A stretch of DNA of 64,000 bases from Pseudomonas synxantha (lineage in GTDB: Bacteria; Pseudomonadota; Gammaproteobacteria; Pseudomonadales; Pseudomonadaceae): positions 4,402,001 through 4,466,000 of the forward strand of contig NZ_LT629786.1 of assembly GCF_900105675.1 (NCBI RefSeq), read 5' to 3'. Of this stretch, positions 25,058 to 40,458 are shown in pieces. The notes beneath the pieces were generated by a model. The model saw nothing but the letters and a program-made list of their open reading frames with translations. It was not told the origin of the DNA and made no database searches. A program made the position numbers and the translations under genes. The first letter of the stretch is position 1. Each line of letters starts with the position of its first letter.

Positions 25058-26263
25058 TTAATCGGCCTGACGACGCAAGAATGCCGGGATGTCCAGGTAG
25101 TCCAGGTCATCTTGCGGATTCGGGCTACGGGACGCAGCAGCACCGGCCTGGGCCTGGTTGCGCATCACGGTCGGACGGTCCAGGTCACGGTAGTTCACCG
25201 ATGGCAACTCCTGGCGAGCAGGTGCTGGAGCGGCAGCCGCTTGGCTGGCGTGGCTGGCTTGGCTGTTATGCAGGGTGTTGTCGATCACCTTCACAGGCTT
25301 CTCGATTTTCGCACCCAGGCCGGTGGCAACCACGGTCACGTGCAGTTCGTCGCGCATGTCCGGATCGATAACGGTACCGACCTTGACCATGGCGTGCTCG
25401 GAAGCAAAGGCTTCGATGATGCTACCCACGTCGGAGTACTCACCCAGGGACAGGTCAGGGCCGGCAGTGATATTCACCAGGATGCCGCGTGCACCTTGCA
25501 GGTTCACGTCTTCGAGCAACGGGTTGCGGATGGCCGCTTCGGTGGCTTCGCGTGCACGGTTCGGACCGCTGGCGCAGCCAGTGCCCATCATCGCCATGCC
25601 CATTTCGCTCATCACGGTACGTACGTCGGCAAAGTCGACGTTGATCATGCCCGGGCGCTTGATGATGTCGGAGATACCGCGAACGGCACCGGCCAGTACA
25701 TCGTCAGCCTTGGCGAACGCGGACAGCAGGCTGGCGTCCTTGCCCAGGATGGTCAGCAGTTTCTCGTTGGGAATGGTGATCAACGAGTCGACGCTTTCAG
25801 ACAGCAGACGGATACCTTCGTCGGCGATCTGCATGCGCTTGCGGCCTTCGAACGGGAACGGACGGGTCACGACGGCAACCGTCAGGATCCCCATTTCCTT
25901 GGCCACTTCGGCAATGATCGGTGCAGCACCGGTACCGGTACCGCCGCCCATGCCGGTGGTGATGAACACCATATTGGTGCCCTGCAGCACTTCGGCAATA
26001 CGCTCGCGGTCTTCCAGGGCAGCTTGACGGCCGACTTCCGGATTGGCGCCAGCGCCGAGGCCTTTGGTCACGGCTGTGCCCAATTGCAGGATGGTCCGCG
26101 CGCCGATGCTTTTCAGCGCCTGGGCATCAGTGTTGGCGCAGATGAATTCAACGCCTTCAATGTTGCTCTTGACCATGTGATTGACAGCGTTGCCGCCGCC
26201 ACCGCCAACACCGATTACTTTGATAACCGGGCTTGCGGGGATGTTGTCTACGAGTTCGAACAT
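25058..26263 (-). CDS. ftsZ: Cell division protein FtsZ
   Basis: Tubulin-like GTPase that forms the cytokinetic ring, 401 residues. The GTP-binding signature GMGGGTGTGAAP lies near residue 105 and the N-terminal glycine loop is GVGGGGGNAVNHM. The T7 synergy loop (NVDFADVRTVM) supplies catalytic Asp residues. A variable Ala/Gln-rich linker (about 320-380) leads to the conserved C-terminal peptide LDYLDIPAFLRRQAD, which binds FtsA and ZipA. It is 75 bases after ftsA. Start MFELVDNIP is as in other Pseudomonas. Confidence 0.99.
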   Translation of the reverse strand: MFELVDNIPASPVIKVIGVGGGGGNAVNHMVKSNIEGVEFICANTDAQALKSIGARTILQLGTAVTKGLGAGANPEVGRQAALEDRERIAEVLQGTNMVFITTGMGGGTGTGAAPIIAEVAKEMGILTVAVVTRPFPFEGRKRMQIADEGIRLLSESVDSLITIPNEKLLTILGKDASLLSAFAKADDVLAGAVRGISDIIKRPGMINVDFADVRTVMSEMGMAMMGTGCASGPNRAREATEAAIRNPLLEDVNLQGARGILVNITAGPDLSLGEYSDVGSIIEAFASEHAMVKVGTVIDPDMRDELHVTVVATGLGAKIEKPVKVIDNTLHNSQASHASQAAAAPAPARQELPSVNYRDLDRPTVMRNQAQAGAAASRSPNPQDDLDYLDIPAFLRRQAD

Positions 26264-26338
26264 GTTCCCTCTCCTTTCATTTTCTCTAGTTTTTTCGCCT
26301 ACTGCTTACTACGGGTGCTGCGGTGTCGCGGTAAATCT

Positions 26339-27601
26339 TTAGAAATTGCCTTTGACCCAAGCCTGCAGCCGCTCGAACAACGGCGCTTTGGCTTCGTCGT
26401 CGCTGCGGTAGCTGTCGCGGATACTCGGGCCCGACAGGGAAATGCCGTCGGTCTGCTTTTGCAGCCCGTACAACAGCAAGCCCACACCGGTGGAATAAAT
26501 CGGGTTGCGCACAACGTCGCCCAGGCCTTTCACGCCATGGGGCACGCCCAGGCGCACTGGCATGTGGAAGATTTCCTCGGCCAGTTCAACCGCGCCTTCC
26601 ATCTTCGAGGTGCCACCGGTCAGCACGATGCCGGCCGGGATCAAATCTTCGTAGCCGCTGCGCCGCAGTTCAGCCTGGATCAGGGTGAACAGTTCGTCGT
26701 AGCGTGGCTCGACCACTTCGGCCAGGGCCTGGCGCGACAGCTCACGGGGTGGACGGTCGCCGACACTTGGCACCTTGATGGTCTCGCCGGCGCCGGCCAG
26801 TTTGGCCAGGGCGCAGGCATAACGAATCTTGATTTCTTCGGCGTACTGGGTCGGTGTACGCAGCGCCATGGCGATGTCGTTGGTGACCTGGTCGCCGGCA
26901 ATCGGGATCACCGCGGTGTGACGGATCGCACCCTCGGTGAAGATCGCGATGTCGGTGGTGCCGCCGCCGATGTCCACCAGGCACACGCCCAGTTCTTTTT
27001 CGTCGTCGGTCAGCACCGAGTACGCCGAAGCCAGCTGCTCGAGAATGATGTCGTCGATTTCCAGGCCGCAGCGGCGCACGCATTTTTCAATGTTCTGCGC
27101 GGCGTTGACGGCACAGGTCACCACGTGGACCTTGGCTTCCAGGCGCACGCCCGACATGCCCAGGGGCTCGCGCACGCCTTCCTGGTTATCGATCACGTAA
27201 TCCTGCGGCAGGGTGTGCAGCACGCGCTGGTCAGCCGGGATCGCCACGGCCTGGGCGGCGTCGAGGACGCGCTCAAGGTCGGCGGAGCTGACTTCGCGGT
27301 CGCGGATCGCCACGATGCCGTGGGAGTTCAGGCTGCGGATATGGTTGCCCGCCACGCCGACGAACGCCGAGTGGATCCGGCAACCGGCCATCAGCTGCGC
27401 TTCTTCAATGGCGCGCTGGATCGATTGCACGGTGGACTCGATGTTCACCACCACGCCCTTCTTCAGGCCCCGGGACGGATGCGTGCCAATACCGACGATT
27501 TCGATCGCGCCGTCTTCCCCGACCTCGCCCACCAGCGCCACCACCTTGGAGGTGCCGATATCGAGACCGACGATCATTTTGCCGCTTTGCACGTTTGCCA
27601 T
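26339..27601 (-). CDS. ftsA: Cell division protein FtsA
   Basis: Actin-like ATPase of 420 residues that tethers FtsZ filaments to the membrane and recruits later divisome proteins. The nucleotide-binding phosphate 1 motif is GLDIGTSKVVALVGE near the N-terminus, phosphate 2 is VCLVDIGGGTTDIAIF and the adenosine motif is GIVLTGGTSKMEG. The C-terminal amphipathic membrane-targeting helix is LFERLQAWVKGNF. It lies between ftsQ (15 bases away) and ftsZ. Confidence 0.99.
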   Translation of the reverse strand: MANVQSGKMIVGLDIGTSKVVALVGEVGEDGAIEIVGIGTHPSRGLKKGVVVNIESTVQSIQRAIEEAQLMAGCRIHSAFVGVAGNHIRSLNSHGIVAIRDREVSSADLERVLDAAQAVAIPADQRVLHTLPQDYVIDNQEGVREPLGMSGVRLEAKVHVVTCAVNAAQNIEKCVRRCGLEIDDIILEQLASAYSVLTDDEKELGVCLVDIGGGTTDIAIFTEGAIRHTAVIPIAGDQVTNDIAMALRTPTQYAEEIKIRYACALAKLAGAGETIKVPSVGDRPPRELSRQALAEVVEPRYDELFTLIQAELRRSGYEDLIPAGIVLTGGTSKMEGAVELAEEIFHMPVRLGVPHGVKGLGDVVRNPIYSTGVGLLLYGLQKQTDGISLSGPSIRDSYRSDDEAKAPLFERLQAWVKGNF

Positions 27602-27616
27602 GGGTCCTGCCTCTTC

Positions 27617-28486
27617 TTAATTCTTCGCGACAGCGGGTTGTGCTGCCGTGGGCGCAGCCGGTGTACGCCAGCCGACGGCAAGGCCGTTGGCGTAACGCAG
27701 GTCGACGCTCGCAATGTTCGTAATCTGTTCTTTCAAGGTTTTTTCATAGATGGCAATAAAGCGGCGCATCTTTTCCACCAAGCGGTCGCGTCCCAGCAAC
27801 AACTCGATGCCCGGGCCGGAACTGCCTGCCCCGGTCGTCAAAAACCAGCTGCCCCGCTCACGCAATTCCAGGCGTGCAATGGAGAAGCCCAGTGGCCGCA
27901 GCATCTGGCTCAGGGCCTGGTACTGCTGCATCACTTGCTGCTGCGCCCGCTGCGGCCCGAACAGCTGCGGCAGGTGCTCGTAGTTGGCCAGCTCACGCGG
28001 GGTGAACGCCTGGCCCTGATTGTTCAACAGCGCTTCATCACCCCAACGGGCCACGGGCAGTTGTTCTTCCAGGCGGATCGTCACCTGGTCCGGCCAGACA
28101 CGGCGGACTTCGGCGTGGGCGATCCACGGCATCTGTTCCAGCTCCGAGCGCATGCCGGCCAGGTCGATGGTAAAGAAGCTCGCCGCCAGGTATGGGCCGA
28201 TGCGCTGCTGTACCGCCTGCTGGCTGATGTAGCTCAAGTCGCCCTGCACGCTGATCTTGGTGATCGGCCGGTCGGCATACGGCAACAGACGCTGCGCGCC
28301 TTCGTAGGTACCAAAGCCCAATACCACCAGCAATACCGGCCAGAACAGCGCCTTGATAAAACCAAAGTTGGCTTTTGGCAGGCGCGCCGACATCGGCTCT
28401 TTAGCCACCATTCGGCTGGCGCCCCGCGGCACCGGCTTGCGGCTCGGTGCTTGTGGGGGCTGATGACGAAGCGATGCGCCTTTCAT
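27617..28486 (-). CDS. ftsQ: Cell division protein FtsQ
   Basis: Bitopic divisome protein of 289 residues that joins FtsL/FtsB to the early ring. A cytoplasmic basic tail (about residues 1-45) precedes one membrane helix ([18 protein letters not shown]), a POTRA domain ([20 protein letters not shown]) and the beta domain. The start at 28486 gives [12 protein letters not shown] and lies 4 bases after the ddl stop; a start 25 codons earlier would overlap ddl without a homologous N-terminus. Confidence 0.96.
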   Translation of the reverse strand: MKGASLRHQPPQAPSRKPVPRGASRMVAKEPMSARLPKANFGFIKALFWPVLLVVLGFGTYEGAQRLLPYADRPITKISVQGDLSYISQQAVQQRIGPYLAASFFTIDLAGMRSELEQMPWIAHAEVRRVWPDQVTIRLEEQLPVARWGDEALLNNQGQAFTPRELANYEHLPQLFGPQRAQQQVMQQYQALSQMLRPLGFSIARLELRERGSWFLTTGAGSSGPGIELLLGRDRLVEKMRRFIAIYEKTLKEQITNIASVDLRYANGLAVGWRTPAAPTAAQPAVAKN

Positions 28487-28490
28487 GTGT

Positions 28491-30881
<2,391 letters not shown>

Positions 30882-30889
<8 letters not shown>

Positions 30890-31952
30890 GGGCCACCTCC
30901 AGGCAGATATCCACCACGGTGCGGGTTGCGTCAGGTTTGGCCAGGCGGCTTGCGGTGCTCGCCATGCTGTTGAGTCGTTCCGGTTGCATCAAAACCTCGG
31001 TCAGGCGTGCGGCCAAATCGGCGGCGCCGGTCGTTCTTTGCGGCAGCAGGAAGGCAGCGCCCTCCCCGGCCAAATATTCGGCGTTGCGGGTCTGGTGATC
31101 GTCGATGGCGTGGGGCAAAGGCACCAGCAAGGACGGCAGACCGGCGGCGGCCAGTTCACTGACGGTCAGCGCGCCAGCGCGGCAGACCACCAGGTCGGCC
31201 CAGCCATAGGCTTGGGCCATGTCTTTGATGAAGGGCTGCACATTCGCCTCCACACCCGCCTCGCGATAACGCGTCGCGGTGACTTCATCGTGATGCTTGC
31301 CAGCCTGGTGGAAGATCTCCGGGCGCAATTGCACAGGCAGCTGCGCCACCGCTTCGGGCAGCAGTTTGTTCAGCGGTTCGGCGCCCAGGCTTCCGCCCAG
31401 GATCAACAGGTGTGCCTTGCGCCCGGCCAGCGCATCACGCGCAATGGCCATGAACAGCTCGGTACGCACCGGGTTGCCGGTGGTACGCAGCTTGTCCGAG
31501 GCGGCGAACGTTTTCGGGAAAGCTTCACACACCCGCGAGGCCAATGGCACCAGCAGGCGGTTTGCGGTACCGGCGACGGCGTTCTGTTCGTGCACGATCA
31601 CCGGTACGCCGGCGAGCTTCGCCGCGACGCCGCCCGGGCCGGTCACGTAGCCACCAAAGCCAAGCACACACACAGGCTTCAATTCACGAATGACCTTGCG
31701 TGCCTGCCACACAGCCTTGAGCAATACGAACGGTGCCTTGAGCAGGGACAGCTTGCCCTTGCCGCGCAGACCGGTGACGTTGATCAAATGCAGGGGTAAG
31801 CCGGCACTCGGCACCAACTCGTTCTCGATGCCACGGGGTGTACCCAGCCAGTGCACGGTGTAGCCGCGGCTCTGGAATTCACGCGCACAGGCCAAGGCCG
31901 GGAACACGTGGCCCCCGGTGCCGCCCGCCATGATCAGCACGTTAGCGCCCAT
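30882..31952 (-). CDS. murG: Lipid II synthase MurG (GlcNAc transferase)
   Basis: Inner-face glycosyltransferase moving GlcNAc from UDP-GlcNAc to lipid I, giving lipid II; 356 residues. Glycine-rich loop 1 is [14 protein letters not shown], the second loop region is [13 protein letters not shown] and the third is [27 protein letters not shown] is also typical. The start at 31952 ([11 protein letters not shown]) overlaps ftsW by 11 bases; longer forms add unrelated residues. Confidence 0.98.
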
Positions 31953-33165
31953 GGGTCGGCTCCTCGGCGAAGTCGCTTTCGCTGAACTCCATCTCTTCAC
32001 TGCCCAGGTGGGTCCGACTCTCCCACTCGATACGCAGCAACAAGCCAAGACAGGCGCAGCAGATCACCAACGAACTGCCGCCGTAACTGAGGAACGGCAA
32101 GGTCAGGCCCTTGGTCGGCAGCAGGCCGACGTTCACGCCGATGTTGATCAGGAACTGGCCGATCCACAGGAACGACAAGCCGTACGCCACATAGGCGGCG
32201 AAATACTGTTTGGCCCGCTCGGCCCACAAGCCGATGTACATGCCGCGCACACACACAAACACGAACAGCGCCACGGTGCACAGCGAACCGACCACGCCAA
32301 GCTCTTCGGCCAATACCGAGAACACAAAGTCGGTGTGCGCTTCCGGCAGGTAGAACTGCTTCTGCACACTGTTGCCCAGGCCCACGCCCAGCCACTCGCC
32401 GCGACCAAAGGCGATCAGTGCCTGGGTCAGCTGATAGCCGGAACCGAACTGGTCGGACCAGGGATCGGTAAAGGTGATCAAGCGCGCCATCCGGTAGGGT
32501 TGCGCCTGTACCAGAATCGTCACTGCTGCCACCGCCAGCACCACCATCAAAGTGAAGCGGAACAGGCCTACGCCGCCGAGGAACAGCATCGCCGCCGCCG
32601 CCCCCATCATCACCACGGTGGCGCCGAAGTCCGGCTCCATCAGCAACAGGCCGGCCATGGGCAGCAGCACGATGAACGGCTTGAAAAAGCCCATCCAGCT
32701 TTCGCGCACTTCTTTCTGGCGTCGCACCAGGTAGCCGGCGAGGTAGATCACCACGAACACCTTGGCGATTTCCGAAGGCTGCACGTTGAACGCGCCGAAG
32801 CCGATCCAGCGCATCGAACCATTCACCTCGCGACCGATGCCGGGCAGGATCACCATGACCAGCAAGCCGAACGCACCGATCAGCATCAGCCAACCCAGGC
32901 GCTGCCAGGTGGCGATGGGGATCATCATGGTAACGATGCACGCGCCGAGGCCGATCACCAGGTACACCAGGTGACGGATCATCATGTACAGGGTGTTGCC
33001 CGATTGCACGGCAGCCACTTCGGAGGACGCCGAAGTGATCATCACCAGGCCCAGGCCCAGCAGCGCCAGGCAACCGGCGAGCATCGGGAAATCAAGGTCG
33101 ACACCGCGCCCGGTGATGATCGGCGACGGGTACGGTTTGATGATGTTGCGCAAGTTGATGTTCAT
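31942..33165 (-). CDS. ftsW: SEDS peptidoglycan polymerase FtsW
   Basis: Ten-helix SEDS protein of 407 residues that polymerises septal glycan together with FtsI. Diagnostic SEDS segments are LPEAHTDFVFSVLAEELG with the catalytic-type acidic region and the C-terminal LPFLSYGGSSLV. The start at 33165 (MNINLRNIIKPYPSP) has GGAGG upstream on the minus strand and overlaps the murD stop by 4 bases. Confidence 0.97.
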   Translation of the reverse strand: MNINLRNIIKPYPSPIITGRGVDLDFPMLAGCLALLGLGLVMITSASSEVAAVQSGNTLYMMIRHLVYLVIGLGACIVTMMIPIATWQRLGWLMLIGAFGLLVMVILPGIGREVNGSMRWIGFGAFNVQPSEIAKVFVVIYLAGYLVRRQKEVRESWMGFFKPFIVLLPMAGLLLMEPDFGATVVMMGAAAAMLFLGGVGLFRFTLMVVLAVAAVTILVQAQPYRMARLITFTDPWSDQFGSGYQLTQALIAFGRGEWLGVGLGNSVQKQFYLPEAHTDFVFSVLAEELGVVGSLCTVALFVFVCVRGMYIGLWAERAKQYFAAYVAYGLSFLWIGQFLINIGVNVGLLPTKGLTLPFLSYGGSSLVICCACLGLLLRIEWESRTHLGSEEMEFSESDFAEEPTHGR

Positions 33166-34508
33166 GCCAAGGCCTCCACGGCGCGAGCGAACAGCTGGCC
33201 GCGCTCTTCGTAGTTCTTGAACATGTCGAAACTGGCACATGCGGGCGACAGCAACACCGCGTCACCCGGCTGGGCCAACGCCTGGCACTGGGCAATGGCG
33301 TCGTCCAGGGAGGTGGCGCGTACTTGCGGCACGCCATCGCCGAGGGCAGCGGCGATCAAATCCGAATCACGGCCCATCAGCACCACGGCACGGCAATGTG
33401 CAGCCACCGGACCCTTAAGGTCCTTGAAGTCGGCGCCCTTGCCATCGCCACCTGCGATCAACACCAGCTTGCCGTCAATATCCGCCCCCAGGCCCTCGAT
33501 GGCCGCCAGGGCGGCACCGACGTTGGTGGCTTTGGAATCGTTGTAATAGCTGACGCCATTGAGGTCGCGTACCCACTGGCAGCGATGCTCGAGCCCGGCA
33601 AAAGTGCGCAGGCTGGCGAGCATGGCGTCGAACGGCAAGCCGACGGCGTGCCCGAGCGCCAAGGCCGCCAGGGCATTGGACTGGTTATGGGCGCCGCGGA
33701 TTTTCAGCTCGCGCACCGGCATCAGGTTCTGGAATTCGAAGGCCAGGTATTTCTCGCCGTTCTCTTCACGAATGCCGAAGCCTTTGAAATCAGGCTTGCC
33801 CAGGCCGAAGGTCCAGCATGGCAGGCCCTCGCCCATCAGCGGACGGCTCAAGGCATCCTGACGGTTGACCACCACTTGCCGCGCGCCCCGGAAGATCCGG
33901 TGCTTGGCCAGGTGATAAGCCGGCAGGCCACTGTAGCGGTCCATGTGATCTTCGCTGACGTTCAGCACGGTAGCCACTTCGGCGCCGAGGTCGTGGGTGG
34001 TTTCCAGCTGGAAGCTCGACAGTTCCATCACGTAAAGCTCGACGTCATCGCTGAGCAGGTCCAGCGCCGGCACGCCGAGATTGCCACCCACGGCCACGCG
34101 CTTGCCGGCCGCAGCCGCCATCTCGCCAACCAGGGTGGTCACGGTGCTTTTCGCGTTGGAGCCACTGATGGCCACGATCGGCGCCTTCGCGTTACGCGCG
34201 AACAGGTCGATATCGCCGGACAGTTTCACGCCACGCGCCGCAGCCGCTTGCAGGGCCGGTGTCGCCAGGGCCAGGCCCGGGCTCACGTAGAGCTCATCGG
34301 CACGACATAGAAACTCGACATCCAGCTCGCCACAACGCACTTCCACGTGCGGGTAGTCACGGCGCAGCGTGACCAGCTCCGGTGGATTTTCCCGCGTGTC
34401 GGCCACGGCAAACGACGTGCCCCGGTTCGCCAGGAAGCGAACCAGGGACATGCCGCTCTTGCCGAGGCCGACAACGATGCGGAAGTGGTCTGAAGCGATC
34501 AGGGACAC
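33162..34508 (-). CDS. murD: UDP-N-acetylmuramoyl-L-alanine--D-glutamate ligase
   Basis: Second Mur ligase, adding D-Glu; 448 residues. The N-terminal nucleotide-like loop is FRIVVGLGKSGMSLVRFLA. The P-loop reads ISGSNAKSTVTTLVG, with SNAKST where many species have TNGKST; the catalytic Lys and Ser/Thr are kept, and I recall this as the Pseudomonas form. The family segment NVSEDHMDRYSG is present. It lies 6 bases after mraY and overlaps ftsW by 4. Confidence 0.98.
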   Translation of the reverse strand: MSLIASDHFRIVVGLGKSGMSLVRFLANRGTSFAVADTRENPPELVTLRRDYPHVEVRCGELDVEFLCRADELYVSPGLALATPALQAAAARGVKLSGDIDLFARNAKAPIVAISGSNAKSTVTTLVGEMAAAAGKRVAVGGNLGVPALDLLSDDVELYVMELSSFQLETTHDLGAEVATVLNVSEDHMDRYSGLPAYHLAKHRIFRGARQVVVNRQDALSRPLMGEGLPCWTFGLGKPDFKGFGIREENGEKYLAFEFQNLMPVRELKIRGAHNQSNALAALALGHAVGLPFDAMLASLRTFAGLEHRCQWVRDLNGVSYYNDSKATNVGAALAAIEGLGADIDGKLVLIAGGDGKGADFKDLKGPVAAHCRAVVLMGRDSDLIAAALGDGVPQVRATSLDDAIAQCQALAQPGDAVLLSPACASFDMFKNYEERGQLFARAVEALA

Positions 34509-34514
34509 TCGTTT

Positions 34515-35597
34515 CTACCTCAGTTTCAGGGTGGCAAGGCCGACCAGTACCAGAATCACGGTGATGATCCAGAAGCGGACAATCACGCGTGGCTCGGGCC
34601 AGCCCTTGAGTTCAAAGTGGTGGTGGATCGGTGCCATGCGGAACACGCGACGCCCGGTCAATTTGAAGGAAGCCACCTGGATGACCACCGACAGGGTTTC
34701 CATCACGAACACGCCGCCCATGATGAACAGCACGATTTCCTGGCGGACGATCACCGCGATGGTGCCCAGGGCTGCGCCCAGCGCCAGTGCGCCGACGTCG
34801 CCCATGAAGACTTGTGCGGGGTAGGTGTTGAACCACAGGAACCCCAGGCCGGCACCAATCAGCGCGCCGCAGAACACGATCAACTCACCCGCGCCCGGTA
34901 CATAAGGAATCAGCAGGTATTCAGCGAATTTCACGTTACCCGACAGGTAGCAGAAGATGCCGAGCGCGCCGCCCACCATCACCGTCGGCATGATCGCCAG
35001 GCCGTCGAGGCCGTCAGTCAGGTTGACCGCATTGCTGGAGCCGACGATCACGAAGTAGGTCAGCACCACGAAACCGATGCCCAGGGGAATGCTGGCGTCC
35101 TTGAGCATCGGGATGATCAGGGTGGTCTCGACTGCGCTTGGGGCCGTTGTGTACAGGAAGATCGCCGCGGCCAGACCGAACACCGACTGCCAGAAATACT
35201 TCCAGCGGCTTGGCAGCCCCTTGGAGTTTTTCTCGATCACCTTGCGGTAGTCATCGACCCAGCCGATGGCGCCGAACAACAGGGTCACCAGCAGCACCAC
35301 CCACACGTAGCGGTTGTGCAAGTCTGCCCAGAGCAAGGTGCTGATGCCGATGGACGACAGGATCAACGCACCGCCCATGGTCGGGGTGCCGGACTTGGAC
35401 AGGTGCGACTGAGGGCCGTCATTGCGAACCGATTGACCAATTTGCAGGTTCTGCAGGGTGCGGATCATCCACGGCCCCAGGAACAGCGACAAACACAACG
35501 CGGTCAGCACACCCAGGATCCCGCGCAGGGTCAGGTACTGAAAGACCGCGAAGCCTTTGTGGAACTGTTGCAGATACTCAGCCAGCAGCAGCAGCAT
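34515..35597 (-). CDS. mraY: Phospho-N-acetylmuramoyl-pentapeptide transferase
   Basis: Polytopic inner-membrane enzyme of 360 residues making lipid I from UDP-MurNAc-pentapeptide and undecaprenyl phosphate. Active-site motifs are GTPTMGG ([11 protein letters not shown]), [13 protein letters not shown] with the catalytic Asp pair, [11 protein letters not shown], and the [12 protein letters not shown] [13 protein letters not shown] near the C-terminus. The start at 35597 ([12 protein letters not shown]) shares one base with the murF stop (TAATG), replacing a start 9 codons earlier. Confidence 0.98.
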   Translation of the reverse strand: MLLLLAEYLQQFHKGFAVFQYLTLRGILGVLTALCLSLFLGPWMIRTLQNLQIGQSVRNDGPQSHLSKSGTPTMGGALILSSIGISTLLWADLHNRYVWVVLLVTLLFGAIGWVDDYRKVIEKNSKGLPSRWKYFWQSVFGLAAAIFLYTTAPSAVETTLIIPMLKDASIPLGIGFVVLTYFVIVGSSNAVNLTDGLDGLAIMPTVMVGGALGIFCYLSGNVKFAEYLLIPYVPGAGELIVFCGALIGAGLGFLWFNTYPAQVFMGDVGALALGAALGTIAVIVRQEIVLFIMGGVFVMETLSVVIQVASFKLTGRRVFRMAPIHHHFELKGWPEPRVIVRFWIITVILVLVGLATLKLR

Positions 35598-36967
35598 TAA
35601 TGTTTCTCCGTACTTGAGCCACACAAGGCTGCGACGACGTTTTCCATCACCGCGCTGCGCGATCCCTTGATCAAAATGGTTGTGTTTTTATCGCGTTCAC
35701 CAGCGGCCAGCGCCTGGATCAATTCAGCCTGCGTCGCGAAATGCCGCGCACCAGGGCCGAAGGCACTAACGGCGTGCGCCATGTTCGGGCCGACCGCGTA
35801 GAGCGCGTCGACCTTGGCGCTGGCGTAAGCGCCGACTTCGCGATGGGACTGCTCGGCCCAGTCGCCCAGCTCGGCGATATCCCCCAGCACCAGCACCTTG
35901 CGACCATCGAAACCCTTGAGCAGGTCTATGGCGGCGCAAACGGAAGACTGGTTGGCGTTGTAGGTGTCATCAATCACGCGCATGCCGTTGCTGGCCAATT
36001 GCGCTACGGTGCGGCCCTTGACCGGCTGCACTGCGCCCAGGCCCGTTGCGATACCGAAGAGCGACACACCCAGCACATGGGCGGCGGCGGCGGCGGCCAG
36101 GGCGTTGGCGACGTTATGGTTGCCCAGCAGGTTCAACTGCACGTGCTCGTCGCCTTGCGGGGTGTGCAAGGTAAAGGACGGGCAACCACGAGCGTCAACA
36201 CGGATGTCGGAAGCATGGAAATCGGCGGCCGCATTCAACACCGCAAACGTCAGCACCTTGCGACCGGCGGCGCGTACACGCCAGGTCTCGAAAGCCTTGT
36301 CGTCCAGGTTAAGCACGGCAGTGCCCGCGGCGTCGAGGCCTTCAAGGATTTCGCCCTTGGCTTCGACAATTTTTTCCGGGCCGCCGAATTCGCCGACATG
36401 GGCGGTACCGGCGTTGTTGATGATTGCAACGTGGGGCTTGGTCAGCGCCACGGTGTAGGCGATTTCGCCGATACGCGAAGCGCCCAGCTCGATCACTGCC
36501 GCGGTGTGTTCCGGGGCCAGTTCAAGCAGGGTCAGCGGTGCGCCGAAGTCATTGTTCAGGTTGCCACGGGTGGCGAGTACCGGCCCGCGAGTGCGCAGGA
36601 CACCGGCGAGCAATTCCTTGACCGTGGTCTTGCCGCTGGAGCCGGTGACGGCCGCTACCGGCTTATCGAAGGCGGCACGGTTGAGCGCACCCAATTGGCC
36701 CAAGGCCAAGCGGGTATCGGCAACCAGCAGTTGCGGCAAAGTGGAGTCTGCCACTTCGCGCTGCACCATGGCGCCGACGGCACCCTTGGCGGCGACTTCG
36801 TTGAGGTAGTCGTGACCATCAAAACGCGGGCCTGACAGCGCGACAAACAATTGCCCCGGCTGGATATTGCGGCTGTCGATACTGACGCCGGTGAACGTGC
36901 AGTCGCTCGACAGTACACGGGCCGACAGGGCCTGGGCCAGTTCGCTGAACTTCATCGCCTTAAGCAT
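35597..36967 (-). CDS. murF: UDP-MurNAc-tripeptide--D-alanyl-D-alanine ligase
   Basis: Last cytoplasmic Mur ligase, adding D-Ala-D-Ala; 456 residues. The P-loop is [14 protein letters not shown] near residue 110, the family segment is [13 protein letters not shown], and the C-terminal domain contains [11 protein letters not shown] and [16 protein letters not shown]. The ATG at 36967 overlaps the murE end by 8 bases; an ATG four codons later is also possible. Confidence 0.97.
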   Translation of the reverse strand: MLKAMKFSELAQALSARVLSSDCTFTGVSIDSRNIQPGQLFVALSGPRFDGHDYLNEVAAKGAVGAMVQREVADSTLPQLLVADTRLALGQLGALNRAAFDKPVAAVTGSSGKTTVKELLAGVLRTRGPVLATRGNLNNDFGAPLTLLELAPEHTAAVIELGASRIGEIAYTVALTKPHVAIINNAGTAHVGEFGGPEKIVEAKGEILEGLDAAGTAVLNLDDKAFETWRVRAAGRKVLTFAVLNAAADFHASDIRVDARGCPSFTLHTPQGDEHVQLNLLGNHNVANALAAAAAAHVLGVSLFGIATGLGAVQPVKGRTVAQLASNGMRVIDDTYNANQSSVCAAIDLLKGFDGRKVLVLGDIAELGDWAEQSHREVGAYASAKVDALYAVGPNMAHAVSAFGPGARHFATQAELIQALAAGERDKNTTILIKGSRSAVMENVVAALCGSSTEKH

Positions 36968-38422
36968 GGGCGGCCTCCCAGGCGGTCAGGGCGCGGTCGG
37001 CCTCGACCAGATCGGAGAAGGCATGGCGTTCGCCGTTGATTTCCTGGTAGTCCTCGTGGCCTTTGCCCGCCAGGACCACCACGTCGTCAACACCAGCGCT
37101 GGCAATCAACCGGGCAATGGCGGCACCGCGGCCGGCAACGAAAGTGGCCTTGGCGGCATCTTTGAAGCCGACACGGATGTCGTCGAAAATCTGGCTCGGG
37201 TCTTCGCTGCGTGGGTTATCGTCGGTAACGACTACACCATCAGCCAGACGCTCGACGATCTCGGCCATCAACGGACGCTTGCCGCGGTCACGATCACCGC
37301 CGCAGCCGAACAGGCAGAGCAATTTGCCCTTGGCGTGCGGGCGCAAGGCCTCAAGGACTTTTTCCAAGGCGTCCGGGGTGTGGGCGTAATCGACCACCAC
37401 CAACGGCTGCGTGCCGCCACCCAGGCGCTGCATGCGGCCAGCCGGGCCTTCCAGCTTCGGCAGCACGCGCAGGATTTCATCCAGAGCGTAATCCAGGCCC
37501 AGCAACGCGCCGATGGCGGCGAGCAGGTTGCTCAGGTTGAAACGCCCGAGCAGGGTGCTGCGCAAATGATGCTCGCCCTGGGGCGTGACCAAGGTGGCGC
37601 GCACGCCTTCGTCATTGAACTGGGCTTCACGGCAAAACAGGTATGCGCTGGTGTCCTGCAGGCTATAGCTGATCAGGCGCGCTTCGCTGTCTTCGCCAGC
37701 CAGTTGACGGCCGAATGCGTCGTCGAGGTTGACCACCCGGCATTTCAAGTCATTCCAGGCAAACAGCTTGGCCTTGGCAGCGGCGTACGCCTCCATGGTG
37801 CCATGGTAATCGAGGTGGTCGCGGGAAAGGTTGGTCATCACCGCTACGTCAAAGGCCAGGGCCGTAACTCGGCCCTGGTCCAGGCCGTGTGAAGAGACCT
37901 CCATGGCAACCGCCTTGGCACCGGCCTTTTTCAGGTCGGCCAGGGTCGCTTGCACGGCAATCGGATTCGGCGTGGTGTGCAGGCCGCTTTGCAGCGCGCC
38001 ATAAAAGCCGGTGCCCAGGGTGCCGACAATGCCGCAGTGCTGGCCCAACAGATCAAGGGCCTGGGCGACCAATTGGGTCACGCTGGTCTTGCCATTGGTG
38101 CCGGTCACACCCACCAGGTTGAGGTGGCGGCTCGGGTCACCGTAGAAACGCCCGGCAATATCGGAAAGCTGCGCTGCCAAGCCCTTGACCGGAATCAACG
38201 GCACGTCGGTGATCGGCAGCACGGTGGCGCCTTCCACTTCATAGGCCACGGCGGCCGCACCGCGTTGCAGGGCGTCGGCGATATGCGCACGGCCATCGAA
38301 CTTGCCGCCGGGCACCGCCAGGAACAGGTCACCGGCGCGTACATTACGGCTGTCCAGGCTCAACTCGCGAATCAGCAGATCGCGGCCGGCATGGGCAAAA
38401 ATCTTGTTCAGGCTCAGAGACA

Positions 38423-38423
<1 letters not shown>
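36960..38423 (-). CDS. murE: UDP-MurNAc-tripeptide synthetase (meso-DAP adding)
   Basis: Third Mur ligase, 487 residues. The P-loop is GVTGTNGKTSVTQLV near residue 110. The DNPR motif (TDDNPRSEDPSQIF) is the known determinant for meso-diaminopimelate rather than lysine, consistent with a Gram-negative wall. NLSRDHLDYHGTMEAY is the metal/ATP segment carrying the conserved His. It shares one base with the ftsI stop and overlaps murF by 8 bases. Confidence 0.98.

Positions 38424-40454
<2,031 letters not shown>

Positions 40455-40458
<4 letters not shown>

Noticed and set aside
33162..34508. SNAKST instead of TNGKST in the MurD P-loop as a defect
   Set aside because: The catalytic Lys and hydroxyl residue are kept and I recall this form as normal in Pseudomonas MurD, so it is not evidence of loss of function.
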